DNA from: Thermoplasmatota archaeon
GTDB taxonomy: Archaea; Thermoplasmatota; Penumbrarchaeia; Penumbrarchaeales; Penumbrarchaeaceae
NCBI GenBank assembly: GCA_029762535.1
Contig: JARVGK010000031.1
Coordinates: 1 to 36,254, forward strand
Direction of reading: 5' to 3'
DNA: 36,254 bases
Shown here in pieces: positions 7,077 through 15,086 of the stretch (position 1 is its first letter; the number at the start of each line of letters is the position of its first letter). Under the pieces are notes generated by a model. That model was not told where the DNA came from, ran no database searches, and saw nothing but the letters and a program-made list of their open reading frames with translations. The translations under genes were made by a program, and so were the position numbers.

Positions 7077-9160
7077 TCGGCAACCATCCTGGACATGTCC
7101 ATGTCCCCTGGGGGAAGGACGGAGAGCACCTGCTCGATCTCCGCGCCCAATTCCCTTGAGATCACCTTGGCCACGTCGTCCTTGGAGGACCTACCTGGTA
7201 TTATCCTGTATAGGGTACCCCTGCATCTGGCCTTGACAGCGGATATCGGGCCGAACATCACTTTTGGGACGCCCTCGATATACAACAGGCTTGCAGCTCC
7301 TTCCATGGGGAGCTTGAGCGCCATGTTCTTCTTTCCCCTTATCATGAAGGACCCTTTTGGCAGGAACTCGCCCGCCTGAGGCGTCCTAGATACCTGCTCC
7401 GGCATCACCCAGTAGGCACTCTCGTAGCCCACCTTCGAGGTCCATGCCTTCGAGTTCAGAATGGACAGATGGCACGCCTCTATGAACGTCTCCTCGGTAG
7501 GCTCGTCGCCCTTCTCGATCCTGACGATGACAGAAGGGGACCCCTTGACATCGGCGTGGGCGTATCTGTCCCCCTCCCTGAGGTATTTCTTGACCAGCCT
7601 CTCGTTGGACCTGGCATCTCTTCCGCCGATCATAAGAACGCCCTCGGATGAGAAGCACCATCTGAAATCCTCGAACCAGAACCTTCTTAGTACGGCCCTG
7701 GGACGGGGCTCGACCTTTTTCTTCTTGAGTGCCTCCAGTTTCCTTCGCGCGTCCTCGATGCCCTTCTCGATGCCCGGGATCTTCCCCTTTGCCCTCTTTG
7801 AAAGCTCGTAGTAGGTCTCGGCGTTCCGGTTGATATCGAGCGACAGGTCCAGATTCACCTCTTCTTTGCCAGAGGGTGTATCGATGGCCACGACGATGTG
7901 TCCGGGACCGCCCTTCTCGCCGTGAACGTACCGTATCGTGTCCGGATAGGTGCTGCGATCATCGAGGTATCTGTCCCTGTCGAATGAGCTGAGCAGTTCC
8001 TCGAGCCTGGTGTATTCGAGATATATGGAATCCGCTATGGCATGGTATCTTTCCGCCTCATCCAGCCTCTGCTTCAGGGCCCTGGTCTGGGTATCGATGA
8101 TCCTTCCGATCCTCTCTCCCTCCCTTTGCAGGCCCGCCTCCTCCTTGGGGAGGGGGATCGACCTCTCGTAGAGGTTCTCCTGCAAAGCCATGCTTATCAG
8201 GGGGTAGTATTCGACCCCCTTCCCTCCCTGCTCCCTCATGCCGCCGTAGCGTTCAAGGATGGAGGATGGATCGTTCGAAGAGAACACATGCCTCAGCAGG
8301 ACCGGCTCGAGGAGGGTCGGCTCCCCGTCGACATGATATAGATAGCAGCCCGAGGGCCCCTCCAGCTCAGAAAGTATCTCCTTGATCACTTCGACGATCC
8401 TCGCCATTGACGAATCATCGATATCCTCGAGAGGCGTGTTCTTGTCCAGCCCTGCCCTGAAGCATACCTCCTCGGAATAGACCGGAGGGAGCGAGGCCTT
8501 TTTTATCAGCGTCCTGACCAGGTCCCCGCTGCCCGTAAGGACCTCAGACATCCTTCCGACATCTATGTCCACCGGGTCCGTGGAGGCGGGGGGCAGCTCG
8601 AACCTCTCACCCCTCTTCACGGTCCTCGATGACCATGTCCGGGAAGTGAAAGGGGCCTCTATCGTATCGCCCTTGACCAACACGACGTTCCCGTCGCCGA
8701 AGAGCTCGACATACAGTCGGTAAGGCTCCTCCTCCGCAGGGTAGCGCCCGAATTCCAGGAACAGTATCCTGTCCATTCCGACCTGTTCTATTCTGTCGAG
8801 GACCCTGTTCCTGAGGGCCTTGCGAAGGGTCATGGCATAGCCGGAGGCCTCCCTAGGCATCTCCTGCAGCTGTTTTGCCGTCATGAAGACGTATTCGCCT
8901 ATCTTGATGACGAGGTCTATCTTTATGTAATTCCCCTTTTCAATGCCGAGCGATATCCCGATGTCCTCATCATCTACCTTTTCACCCTCGAAAAAGACGC
9001 TCATCTCATCGTTCGTAAGATTGGTCCTGGGGACGGCGAACCTGAGGATCAGCTTATCGTAATCGATCTGATACGCCTTGTGGAACCTGCCTCCGCGCAG
9101 GACCTCCGACTCTTTGACCAGCCTTCTTATGGCGAACGAGGTCATGGCGCTCTTGAGCAT
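7073..9160 (-). CDS. Rqc2/RqcH (NEMF, NFACT) homologue
   Basis: This is the archaeal homologue of Rqc2/RqcH, the ribosome quality-control factor that binds stalled large subunits with peptidyl-tRNA. The bacterial and archaeal forms promote alanine tailing of stuck chains. The N-terminal NFACT-N domain includes ALRNRVLDRIEQVGMDRILFLEF, which contains the Asp-Arg pair (about residues 130-131) essential in studied members. A helical section with coiled-coil character follows (about 330-490). Towards the C-terminus lies an NFACT-R (DUF814) domain (FWFEDFRWCFSSEGVLMIGG, then GRDARSNE and HADVKGSPSVIV). I chose ATG 9160 because AGGTGAT lies just upstream and the conserved domain starts at once; the frame extension to 9211 runs towards the promoter. 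The gene is first in an operon with the CinA-like and MmcQ-like genes. Confidence 0.9.
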   Translation of the reverse strand: MLKSAMTSFAIRRLVKESEVLRGGRFHKAYQIDYDKLILRFAVPRTNLTNDEMSVFFEGEKVDDEDIGISLGIEKGNYIKIDLVIKIGEYVFMTAKQLQEMPREASGYAMTLRKALRNRVLDRIEQVGMDRILFLEFGRYPAEEEPYRLYVELFGDGNVVLVKGDTIEAPFTSRTWSSRTVKRGERFELPPASTDPVDIDVGRMSEVLTGSGDLVRTLIKKASLPPVYSEEVCFRAGLDKNTPLEDIDDSSMARIVEVIKEILSELEGPSGCYLYHVDGEPTLLEPVLLRHVFSSNDPSSILERYGGMREQGGKGVEYYPLISMALQENLYERSIPLPKEEAGLQREGERIGRIIDTQTRALKQRLDEAERYHAIADSIYLEYTRLEELLSSFDRDRYLDDRSTYPDTIRYVHGEKGGPGHIVVAIDTPSGKEEVNLDLSLDINRNAETYYELSKRAKGKIPGIEKGIEDARRKLEALKKKKVEPRPRAVLRRFWFEDFRWCFSSEGVLMIGGRDARSNERLVKKYLREGDRYAHADVKGSPSVIVRIEKGDEPTEETFIEACHLSILNSKAWTSKVGYESAYWVMPEQVSRTPQAGEFLPKGSFMIRGKKNMALKLPMEGAASLLYIEGVPKVMFGPISAVKARCRGTLYRIIPGRSSKDDVAKVISRELGAEIEQVLSVLPPGDMDMSRMVAE

Positions 9161-9225
9161 AATGATATCACCTAAGAGGATCGGGGCCGAAAGAAATCGA
9201 CCTGCGATCACTTGGGAGAGGACAA

Positions 9226-9237
9226 TATATAATATAC
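9226..9237. promoter_or_regulatory. shared divergent TATA region
   Basis: TATATAATATAC (9226-9237) is an almost symmetric TATA element. It is placed to serve both the Rqc2-like gene (leader of roughly 45 nt to ATG 9160) and the divergent gene at 9286 (leader of roughly 30-45 nt). Confidence 0.5.
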
Positions 9238-9285
9238 TTATCGATAGATTAACCCCCCAAGGTAAAATGGGGCCGTAGCCTGTTC

Positions 9286-11295
9286 ATGGAGTTGAGAGCT
9301 ATGGAAGAAGAGCAGATAATCGATGTGGAGAGAAGGCTTGTGGGCAGGGTGCCCTTCAAATACCACCTTAACAAGAACGCGAGGACCCTGGAATCAGACT
9401 CCGGTTTCGGCAAGGTGGGAGCGAAGATGGATCCCAAGACAGGGGCCTTGATGTACGAGAAGTACGAGGACTGGATACACAAGCAGAAGGTTTTCAGGGA
9501 GGAGGTCAAGGAGACCAACATCCGTTTCTCGAAGGACTCTCAGGCAATAATCGACATACGGGAACGGGTCAACGGTTCCCTGGCCTTTGACGGGAGCGTG
9601 ATCGATCATTCATCAAAGGGTGTCGTTACGATATTCAACAGGTCCGATAGGGACAGATTGTGGGACATAGACGTCGGTATAAGGTCTGAGGGTTCGGAGG
9701 CCCAGCTGGATTTCAGGAATTACACAGTCAAGGAGCTGGAACCCACAAGGAAAGAAGGCCGGGAATACCCTATAGACCTTGCCGAACCGTCGCTTGCGGT
9801 CGAGGAGATCATCTCCACCCATCCCGACCATCCTGAATCCCTTGTGATCATCCCGGGAATACAGAATCCGGTAAGGATGCAGCTTGGGATAAAGAATCTG
9901 GACACGATCCCCTACAAGGAAGTGATCGTGACCAAGGCCGTCCCCCAGGAGCTCAAGAACATAATTTTCCCAGACCAGGCGACGGAGGATGTTATGATAG
10001 AGGGGGGAAAGCTTCGCTGGAAGATCAACGATCTTCAACCCGGGGCGATCAGGATCCTGAGGTACGAGGGTGAGATCGATACTAAAAGTCCCAACTCCTT
10101 CCCCACCGGAGATGTGTATATCATCGCGACCTCGGAGGACCTCACGACCAACATCGTGGTCGATTCCTTCGAGGCGATGTGCAGGAACATGTACATGATC
10201 GAGGCGGACGAGACGGATGAACCCGGCATCTGGATATGCAGGTTCGTCATAGAGAACACCTCACAGTTCGAGGTCGAGGTGCTCAGGGTCGAGGTGAAGG
10301 ACCCGCAGAGCGATGAGATATACGTTCAGCTCGAGGATCCGGGAATATACATACCCCCGGGTGATAGATGGGAGTCCAGGGAATGGACGGTCCCTGGAAG
10401 GGAGAGGCCGTCCTTCATTAAGAACATGGTTCTCAACGTGGTACCCGGGATATATCTCGAGACCAAGGTGGACATGCAGAAGGACGGCGGCGCCTTTCAT
10501 CCCGCGTCCCTCTCATTCTCCAAGGTGTACGACAGGAAGAAGGTCGAGGCCAGAAGGGAGACGTTGATACAGGCCGATATCAGGATCGAGAGCACCGCCG
10601 ACGCCGATCTGGAGCAGCTGTTCATCAGGGACGTGGTCCCGCCCTTCATGAGGCCGCCCCAGCCCTCGAACATCAAGGTATCAAGGGATGGGATAAACCT
10701 TTCGGACAACGTTTCCTTCGATCTTCAGCCGTCGGACAACGATCCGATGCAGGAGCAGCAGCTATATCTCAGAATAGACGATCTATCAAAGAACGGCGGG
10801 CCGCTGAGGAAAGGGGATCGGATAGATATCGCGTATGAGACCGAGGTGGTTCGACCGGAGCCCGGCTCCACCATAGGAGGAGGGGCCGAGGTCGATGCTC
10901 GCCCATACCTCCCCGGGCCGATGATATCCGGAAAGGATGTCGCGGGGATCCCCAGCATAGTGACTGTCCAGACCTTGAGGAAATTCACCGTTGGGAAATC
11001 GGTGGAGCAGGGCAAGTCCGCAGGAGAATACGCCATACAGCTGCTCTATCGCAACAGGGGCAACGTCAAGGTTTTGGATATGGTCCTGAAGGACATACTA
11101 CCGGAGAACTTCACCCCGGCGGGATTCTCCGTTGAGCCTGTGAAGGACAGCTCCCCGGAAGGGTTCACGATACTGAAGTGGCACATCAAGGAGATCCAGC
11201 CGGGCGAGTCCCTTGTCATAGATTATATGATAAAGGGATCGGGAGAATACCACCCGAAGGACGCCCAGATATTCTACAACGACACCATGGACTGA
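9286..11295 (+). CDS. uncharacterised cytosolic protein with repeated beta-sandwich-like segments
   Basis: I do not recognise a named family. The protein has 669 residues, no signal peptide and no membrane helix. Its sequence is acidic and strand-rich, with recurring units that resemble DUF11/CARDB-type beta-sandwiches, each ending in a statement like LRWKINDLQPGAIRILRYEG (about 245-265) or LKWHIKEIQPGESLVIDYMI (about 629-648). Similar spacing of a DVVPPFM / DILPENFTP element before these units supports internal duplication. DUF11 domains usually occur outside the cell, so a version without export signals is odd. ATG 9286 is the longest start. ATG 9301 has a GGAG 9 nt upstream (9288-9291) and may be the real one. 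The gene is divergent from the Rqc2 operon and ends 3 nt from the convergent signal peptidase gene. The function is unknown. Confidence 0.8.
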   Translation: MELRAMEEEQIIDVERRLVGRVPFKYHLNKNARTLESDSGFGKVGAKMDPKTGALMYEKYEDWIHKQKVFREEVKETNIRFSKDSQAIIDIRERVNGSLAFDGSVIDHSSKGVVTIFNRSDRDRLWDIDVGIRSEGSEAQLDFRNYTVKELEPTRKEGREYPIDLAEPSLAVEEIISTHPDHPESLVIIPGIQNPVRMQLGIKNLDTIPYKEVIVTKAVPQELKNIIFPDQATEDVMIEGGKLRWKINDLQPGAIRILRYEGEIDTKSPNSFPTGDVYIIATSEDLTTNIVVDSFEAMCRNMYMIEADETDEPGIWICRFVIENTSQFEVEVLRVEVKDPQSDEIYVQLEDPGIYIPPGDRWESREWTVPGRERPSFIKNMVLNVVPGIYLETKVDMQKDGGAFHPASLSFSKVYDRKKVEARRETLIQADIRIESTADADLEQLFIRDVVPPFMRPPQPSNIKVSRDGINLSDNVSFDLQPSDNDPMQEQQLYLRIDDLSKNGGPLRKGDRIDIAYETEVVRPEPGSTIGGGAEVDARPYLPGPMISGKDVAGIPSIVTVQTLRKFTVGKSVEQGKSAGEYAIQLLYRNRGNVKVLDMVLKDILPENFTPAGFSVEPVKDSSPEGFTILKWHIKEIQPGESLVIDYMIKGSGEYHPKDAQIFYNDTMD

Positions 11296-11298
11296 TCT

Positions 11299-12306
11299 TC
11301 AGCCTCCGCGCCTGGGGGGCGGTCTCATCCGCCTCCTGTCCGGCACCAGGGGTGCCTCTTGCGGAGCCTCCTCCACCTTTTTTCCGAGCCTGGTCTGGAC
11401 GTAATGGACGGCCAGGTCCAGCAGGAAGGGGGTCAGGACCAGTGCTATGAGCGCGATCACCAGAAGCCTAACGGAGTTCTCCGGAGGATCAGACCTCCCC
11501 TCGATCTTGAGCTTGATTATGCCGAACCAGGGGAGTTCTCCCCTTGACTTCCCTATTATCCATTCCCTGAGCACGGGGAGAAGGAAAGGCGGGTCCTCGT
11601 TATGGAAGGGGACGGTCTGGTCGATCGCGGAGTTGTCGTCCCCTTTGGTGAGATAACCTCCATGGGGCTGAATGCCCAATGTCCTGAAGTTGTCAATTAT
11701 CCTCTCAACATCTATGACGAGGTCGTTGGTCAGGCTCTTGGGCCATTCGTAGTTCTTTATGGAGAAGGACCTTGTAACGTGATACAGGCCCATTGAGGGA
11801 ACATCGTATGCTCCTCCCTGCCAGGTCGTCGGGTCGAATGTGGTCTCGTTGAACTCGATATAGACCACGGAGCGATGGATTATAGCGGTTCGCTCGCTGT
11901 CACCGTTGGGCCTGAAGATGATGACGTCGCCCCAGGAATCGTAGGTCCTGTGCTTAATCTCCAGCCCGTTAATGTAAGGGATGATCTCCTCTTTGGGGCC
12001 CAGGGACTTGACGAAGACCAGATCGCCGGTGTCGATGGTCCCTACATAGGACCTTGTGTCCGAATGCTGCATGGAGCCTGACTGGACAACTACAAGGGGC
12101 GGCCAGTTTCCGGTGTATGTGTACAGAGACCCTATCAGTATGAGAAGTATGATGGCCGCGCCCATCAGGTCGTATACGAAAGACCTCTCTCCAAGAATAG
12201 GCTTTCGCGCCCGGTCCAACTTGGGATCTGTGAGGGCCCCCTTCTTTGCGGGTTCAAGTGGTCTTCGGGGCGCCCGCGGTCTTCGTTCGGTTTTTTTGCT
12301 GTCCAT
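11299..12306 (-). CDS. signal peptidase I, archaeal/ER Sec11 type (S26B)
   Basis: This is a membrane-bound protease that removes signal peptides from exported proteins. A 40-residue Lys/Arg/Pro-rich cytoplasmic N-terminus precedes the first membrane helix (about residues 43-66). The catalytic serine lies in QSGSMQ (S78). The general base is His in AIIHRSV (H144) rather than the bacterial Lys, as in Sec11 enzymes. The conserved aspartates are in TKGDDNSAID (D223/D224/D229). A second helix (about 279-301) places the C-terminus back in the cytoplasm. At 335 residues it is longer than minimal archaeal forms because of the basic N-terminus and a long segment between the Ser and His regions. I chose ATG 12306 over ATG 12336 because the TATA box at 12340-12347 puts transcription start at about 12317, and GGTGTG precedes 12306. 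Confidence 0.9.
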   Translation of the reverse strand: MDSKKTERRPRAPRRPLEPAKKGALTDPKLDRARKPILGERSFVYDLMGAAIILLILIGSLYTYTGNWPPLVVVQSGSMQHSDTRSYVGTIDTGDLVFVKSLGPKEEIIPYINGLEIKHRTYDSWGDVIIFRPNGDSERTAIIHRSVVYIEFNETTFDPTTWQGGAYDVPSMGLYHVTRSFSIKNYEWPKSLTNDLVIDVERIIDNFRTLGIQPHGGYLTKGDDNSAIDQTVPFHNEDPPFLLPVLREWIIGKSRGELPWFGIIKLKIEGRSDPPENSVRLLVIALIALVLTPFLLDLAVHYVQTRLGKKVEEAPQEAPLVPDRRRMRPPPRRGG

Positions 12307-12339
12307 CTTCACACCGGTTATGGAGGGTAGGCCCATATC

Positions 12340-12347
12340 TATAATAA
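12340..12347. promoter_or_regulatory. shared divergent TATA box (signal peptidase / PfkB)
   Basis: TATAATAA lies 26-27 nt before ATG 12370 on the plus strand, giving a leaderless pfkB-type mRNA. Read on the minus strand as TTATTATA it gives a leader of about 12 nt before ATG 12306. Confidence 0.5.
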
Positions 12348-12369
12348 GTTTTTATCCGCTCTGTGCGAT

Positions 12370-13335
12370 ATGGTGGTGGACATGAAGGGATCGTCTGAGG
12401 CCGCATTGCTGGTGGTGGGCAACCTTAACGTCGACCGAATATACAGGGTTCCAAGTATCCCTTTGGCAGGCCAGTCCGTACCGGTACTGGCAGAGAGAAC
12501 GGCCTACGGCGGATGCGGGGGCAACATCGCCATAGCGGCATCCAGGCTGGGATTGAGGACGCATATCTCTTCCGTCGTCGGCGGTGACCTTCCAGAGGAT
12601 TATAGGTCGAGGCTGAAGGATTCGGGAGTGGACATGTCCGATCTATGCGTGATCGATGACAAGCCAACTCCTTACTGTGTCATACTGTCCGCCCCCGACG
12701 GATCCCAGATATACGCCTTCAACTTGGGGGCGATGGGGGAGCAGGCCTCGCTCCCGCTTCCCGGGATCGACCCCTCGGAACTAACATTCTGTCATGTGAC
12801 CACGTCGGATCCTGGATACTGCTTGAGGGTTCTCGAACGAATGTCAAGCGAGGGGATACGGACAGGGTTCGATCCCGGGCAGGAGATATTCTTCAGATGG
12901 AAGAAAGAGGAGTTGGTCGCATCGCTCGAGTTCTCCGACCGATTCTTCGGGAACCTCCAGGAATGGAGGGCTTTGGGGGATATGATGGGTTGGGCGTCCC
13001 GGAACGCGAGTCCGACCCTCCCCGGAGTGATGACGTTCGAAGAAGCGTTCGAACACATAGGGGAGGCGATAGTTACCATCGGGTCGAGGGGCGCTGTCCT
13101 GATGGATAGAAAAGGAGCGATCCACAGCAAGGCGTTCGGAAGCGCTGTACCGATGGACGCGACGGGTGCGGGGGACGCTTTCCGCGGAGCTTTTTACGCG
13201 GCCCTGGCAAGGGGCATGCCCTCTAAAGAAGCGCTCGAGATCGGCAATATCATGGGGGGAAAGGTCATATCCTTCGATGGTGCCCAGGAATACTCGGTAT
13301 CATGGGGGGAACTGCTATCATCAAGGGACCGATGA
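12370..13335 (+). CDS. PfkB/ribokinase family sugar or nucleoside kinase
   Basis: This is a predicted ATP-dependent small-molecule kinase of the ribokinase superfamily. It has the N-terminal VVGNLNVDRIYRV strand-loop, the substrate-binding GGCGGNIAIAASRLG motif, the anion-hole/catalytic motif DATGAGDAFRGAF (about residues 263-275) and an adenine-side SFDGAQ near the C-terminus. The length (321 residues) is standard. The substrate cannot be told from these motifs; ribose, adenosine/nucleosides and fructose phosphates are all possible. ATG 12370 fits a leaderless transcript from the TATA box at 12340-12347. ATG 12382 (preceded by GGTGGTG) is an alternative. The stop codon at 13333-13335 directly abuts the C/D box RNA on the opposite strand. 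Confidence 0.85.
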   Translation: MVVDMKGSSEAALLVVGNLNVDRIYRVPSIPLAGQSVPVLAERTAYGGCGGNIAIAASRLGLRTHISSVVGGDLPEDYRSRLKDSGVDMSDLCVIDDKPTPYCVILSAPDGSQIYAFNLGAMGEQASLPLPGIDPSELTFCHVTTSDPGYCLRVLERMSSEGIRTGFDPGQEIFFRWKKEELVASLEFSDRFFGNLQEWRALGDMMGWASRNASPTLPGVMTFEEAFEHIGEAIVTIGSRGAVLMDRKGAIHSKAFGSAVPMDATGAGDAFRGAFYAALARGMPSKEALEIGNIMGGKVISFDGAQEYSVSWGELLSSRDR

Positions 13336-13394
13336 CCCGCTCAGCTCGCCCATCAGTCATCATATATCAGACGTGTCTCGGTCATCATCGCGGG
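13336..13394 (-). ncRNA. archaeal C/D box guide sRNA
   Basis: Read on the minus strand, the elements in order are: terminal stem arm CCCGC (13394-13390), C box ATGATGA (13388-13382), an 11-nt guide CCGAGACACGT (13381-13371), D' box CTGA (13370-13367), a 3-nt spacer, C' box ATGATGA (13363-13357), a 12-nt guide CTGATGGGCGAG (13356-13345), D box CTGA (13344-13341), and stem arm GCGGG (13340-13336), which pairs perfectly with the first arm. Box sequences, guide lengths and total size (59 nt) are those of archaeal 2'-O-methylation guides bound by L7Ae, Nop5 and fibrillarin. A TATA box 26 nt before the stem supports independent transcription. By the box-plus-five rule the D guide would direct methylation of a C. 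From memory, it can pair (11 of 12 positions, two G-U) with the archaeal 23S A-loop stem around UUCGCCCAUUA. The D' target is not identified. Confidence 0.88.
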
Positions 13395-13414
13395 ACATCG
13401 GAATGGTCTTCAAG

Positions 13415-13422
13415 GATATAAT
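13415..13422 (-). promoter_or_regulatory. TATA box of the C/D box sRNA
   Basis: TTATATC on the minus strand (within GTATTATATCC) is centred about 25-26 nt before base 13394, the first base of the sRNA terminal stem. It faces away from the GGGP synthase gene. Confidence 0.65.
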
Positions 13423-13463
13423 ACGGTGTTTCCGGCGTTATACTTCGCCCAGGTGACAAACGA

Positions 13464-13471
13464 TTAAATAA
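13464..13471 (+). promoter_or_regulatory. TATA box of GGGP synthase
   Basis: TTAAATAA is centred 25-26 nt before GTG 13493, and no Shine-Dalgarno sequence precedes that codon. This points to a leaderless mRNA that starts with GTG. Confidence 0.6.
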
Positions 13472-13492
13472 TCCCGTTTTCATGCGCATTGC

Positions 13493-14251
13493 GTGACGGG
13501 CGTTCACGATCATATTATGAAAGTCCTGGAAAAGGGCCCCCTCCATGTGACCTTGATAGACCCTGATAAGCAGCCTCCGTCGAGGTCCGCTTCGATGGCA
13601 TCGGAAGCCTGGGAGGGGGGGACCGACATCATTCTCGTCGGGGGAACGACGGGCGTCGAGGCCTCGGTCATGGAGGAAGCCCTCAAGGCCATCAAGGGGT
13701 CGGTGCGGATTCCGGTGGTCATATTCCCCGCATCCTCGGTGAGCGTTTCATCATACGCCGATGCCATATTGTTCATGAGCCTTATGAACTCCAGATCGGT
13801 GAGGTATGTCAACAGGGAAGCAGTGATGGGGTCCCATCTGATACGCGAGATCGGCCTGGAGACGATCCCCACGGGATACATAGTTGTGGAACCGGGGATG
13901 CTAGTCGGCGAGGTTGGAGAGGTGGACCTTATCGGCAGGGAGGACTGTCGATCGGCATCCTGTTACGCTTTGGCGGCACAGTTCTTCGGCATGAAGCTCT
14001 TCTACCTGGAAGGCGGTTCGGGGGTTGTCCACCATCCGCCTCTCGGGATGATATCCTCCGTCAAGGAGGCCATAGACATCCCGCTCGTCGTGGGCGGCGG
14101 CATCAAAGGGCCTTCGGAGGCCCGAGATGTCGTCCGGGCCGGAGTGGATATCGTGGTGACCGGGACCCTGGTCGAGGTTGAAAATGACATTCAGGGCGCC
14201 ATTCGCTCGGTAAAGAAGGGAATGCTGGAGGGCTGGAGCGGGAGAAGGTGA
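13493..14251 (+). CDS. geranylgeranylglyceryl phosphate synthase
   Basis: This enzyme joins geranylgeranyl diphosphate to sn-glycerol-1-phosphate, the first membrane-committed step of archaeal ether-lipid synthesis. It is a TIM-barrel of the PcrB/GGGPS family. The sequence shows HVTLIDPDK (about 18-26, Mg/diphosphate side), ILVGGTTGV, TGYIVVEPG, FYLEGGSG (glycerol-phosphate side), VVGGGIKGPSEA and DIVVTGTLVE (phosphate-binding loops), at full length (252 residues). Bacterial and some archaeal relatives use heptaprenyl diphosphate, so chain length is inferred from the archaeal context. The start is GTG 13493, set by the TATA box 26 nt upstream. The stop overlaps the next gene by 4 nt (GTGA). 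Confidence 0.93.
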   Translation: MTGVHDHIMKVLEKGPLHVTLIDPDKQPPSRSASMASEAWEGGTDIILVGGTTGVEASVMEEALKAIKGSVRIPVVIFPASSVSVSSYADAILFMSLMNSRSVRYVNREAVMGSHLIREIGLETIPTGYIVVEPGMLVGEVGEVDLIGREDCRSASCYALAAQFFGMKLFYLEGGSGVVHHPPLGMISSVKEAIDIPLVVGGGIKGPSEARDVVRAGVDIVVTGTLVEVENDIQGAIRSVKKGMLEGWSGRR

Positions 14252-14736
14252 ATGCGGAACATTACCGCAGGTATCCAGCGCCCATTGGCGATCTCCATGC
14301 GGTTCTCGGCCCGCGAGGTCTTATCCATTTCGGCCTGACCCCTCTGGAAGGGGCGTTTTCAAAGGGAGCTTCACGGCCCCTTCAAGACCTGGGAGAATGG
14401 CTGGAGTCATATTTCTCCGGCAGGGATCCGGGACCCGCCCCTGTTGAGCCTGACATGAGAGGTCTGAGCCAGTTCCGGAGGGACATCTACCACAAGCTGA
14501 TGGAAGTGGGATTCGGAAGTATCGTATCATATTCGGAATTGGGGGAGCAAGCTGACCATCCCGATTCCGCCCGTGCAGTAGGGGGGGCCATGGGATCGAA
14601 CCCATACCTTCTGATTGTCCCATGCCACAGGGTCGTGGCCAAGGATAGGGGGGGACGATCATCGCTCGGAGGCTTCTCATGCGGTCTGGATGTCAAGAGG
14701 TACCTGCTGGAACTCGAGGGTCGCTACCCATTTTGA
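14248..14736 (+). CDS. ogt: methylated-DNA--protein-cysteine methyltransferase
   Basis: This is a suicidal DNA repair protein that moves alkyl groups from O6-alkylguanine in DNA to its own cysteine. The active-site motif IVPCHRVV (Cys near residue 125) is intact, and the helix-turn-helix with the Arg-finger region (GSIVSYSELGEQAD, then ARAVGGAMGSNP) and the C-terminal GGFSCGLDVKRYLL segment are present. The length (162 residues) fits the single-domain form with a short N-terminal domain. The start is GTG 14248, which overlaps the GGGP synthase stop and implies translational coupling, although no functional link between lipid synthesis and repair is known. Confidence 0.92.
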   Translation: MNAEHYRRYPAPIGDLHAVLGPRGLIHFGLTPLEGAFSKGASRPLQDLGEWLESYFSGRDPGPAPVEPDMRGLSQFRRDIYHKLMEVGFGSIVSYSELGEQADHPDSARAVGGAMGSNPYLLIVPCHRVVAKDRGGRSSLGGFSCGLDVKRYLLELEGRYPF

Positions 14737-14752
14737 TACGATCGGGAGCAAA

Positions 14753-14787
14753 TTTATTATATACTAGATAATTTTGTACGTACTAAA
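14753..14787 (+). promoter_or_regulatory. feoA promoter with operator-like palindrome
   Basis: A TATA element TTTATTATATA (14753-14763) is followed by a palindrome at 14772-14787 (TTTTGTAC/GTACTAAA) with 7 of 8 arm positions paired around the GTACGTAC core. The palindrome lies where transcription should start (about 14784), a position suited to repression. Given the FeoA gene downstream, a metal-responsive DtxR/Fur-type repressor is a reasonable guess, but no consensus match is claimed. Confidence 0.5.
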
Positions 14788-14807
14788 AAAGTGAACAGGT
14801 GCAGAAC

Positions 14808-15044
14808 ATGAACCCCGTCTTGAGAAACCCAAGGTCGTTATCCAGCATCCCCGAGGGGAATAGAGTTAGGATATTCGATATCCAAGGGGGAAGGGGCGTG
14901 AGGCTGCGCCTGCGCGAGATGGGTCTTTCCCCGGGCGATGAGATCGATGTGGTCCGGAACGGCGGTGGGCCGATGATCGTTCTCAACGGGACCCTGCGCA
15001 TCGCTCTCGGAAAAGGCGTCTCCAGCAAGATACTGGTGGAATGA
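14808..15044 (+). CDS. feoA: FeoA-domain protein
   Basis: This is a 78-residue SH3-like protein of the FeoA family, the small cytosolic partner of the FeoB ferrous-iron transporter. The usual features are visible: SLSSIPEGNRVRI, the GGRGVRLRLREMGLSPGDEIDVV core, and a final strand pair (GPMIVLNGTLRIALGKGVSSKI). No FeoB gene is in the window, so the protein may act with a distant FeoB or as a stand-alone FeoA. I chose ATG 14808 because AGGTG lies 6 nt upstream; GTG 14799 in the same frame is less likely. Confidence 0.88.
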   Translation: MNPVLRNPRSLSSIPEGNRVRIFDIQGGRGVRLRLREMGLSPGDEIDVVRNGGGPMIVLNGTLRIALGKGVSSKILVE

Positions 15045-15054
15045 TTGGAAAATC

Positions 15055-15062
15055 CTTAATAG
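15055..15062 (+). promoter_or_regulatory. TATA box of the receiver/PPDK-like gene
   Basis: CTTAATAG is centred about 28 nt before ATG 15087, with no Shine-Dalgarno sequence in the 42-nt gap after feoA. This fits a leaderless mRNA. Confidence 0.45.
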
Positions 15063-15086
15063 CATCGCCCCCACTCCGTCCCCGAG

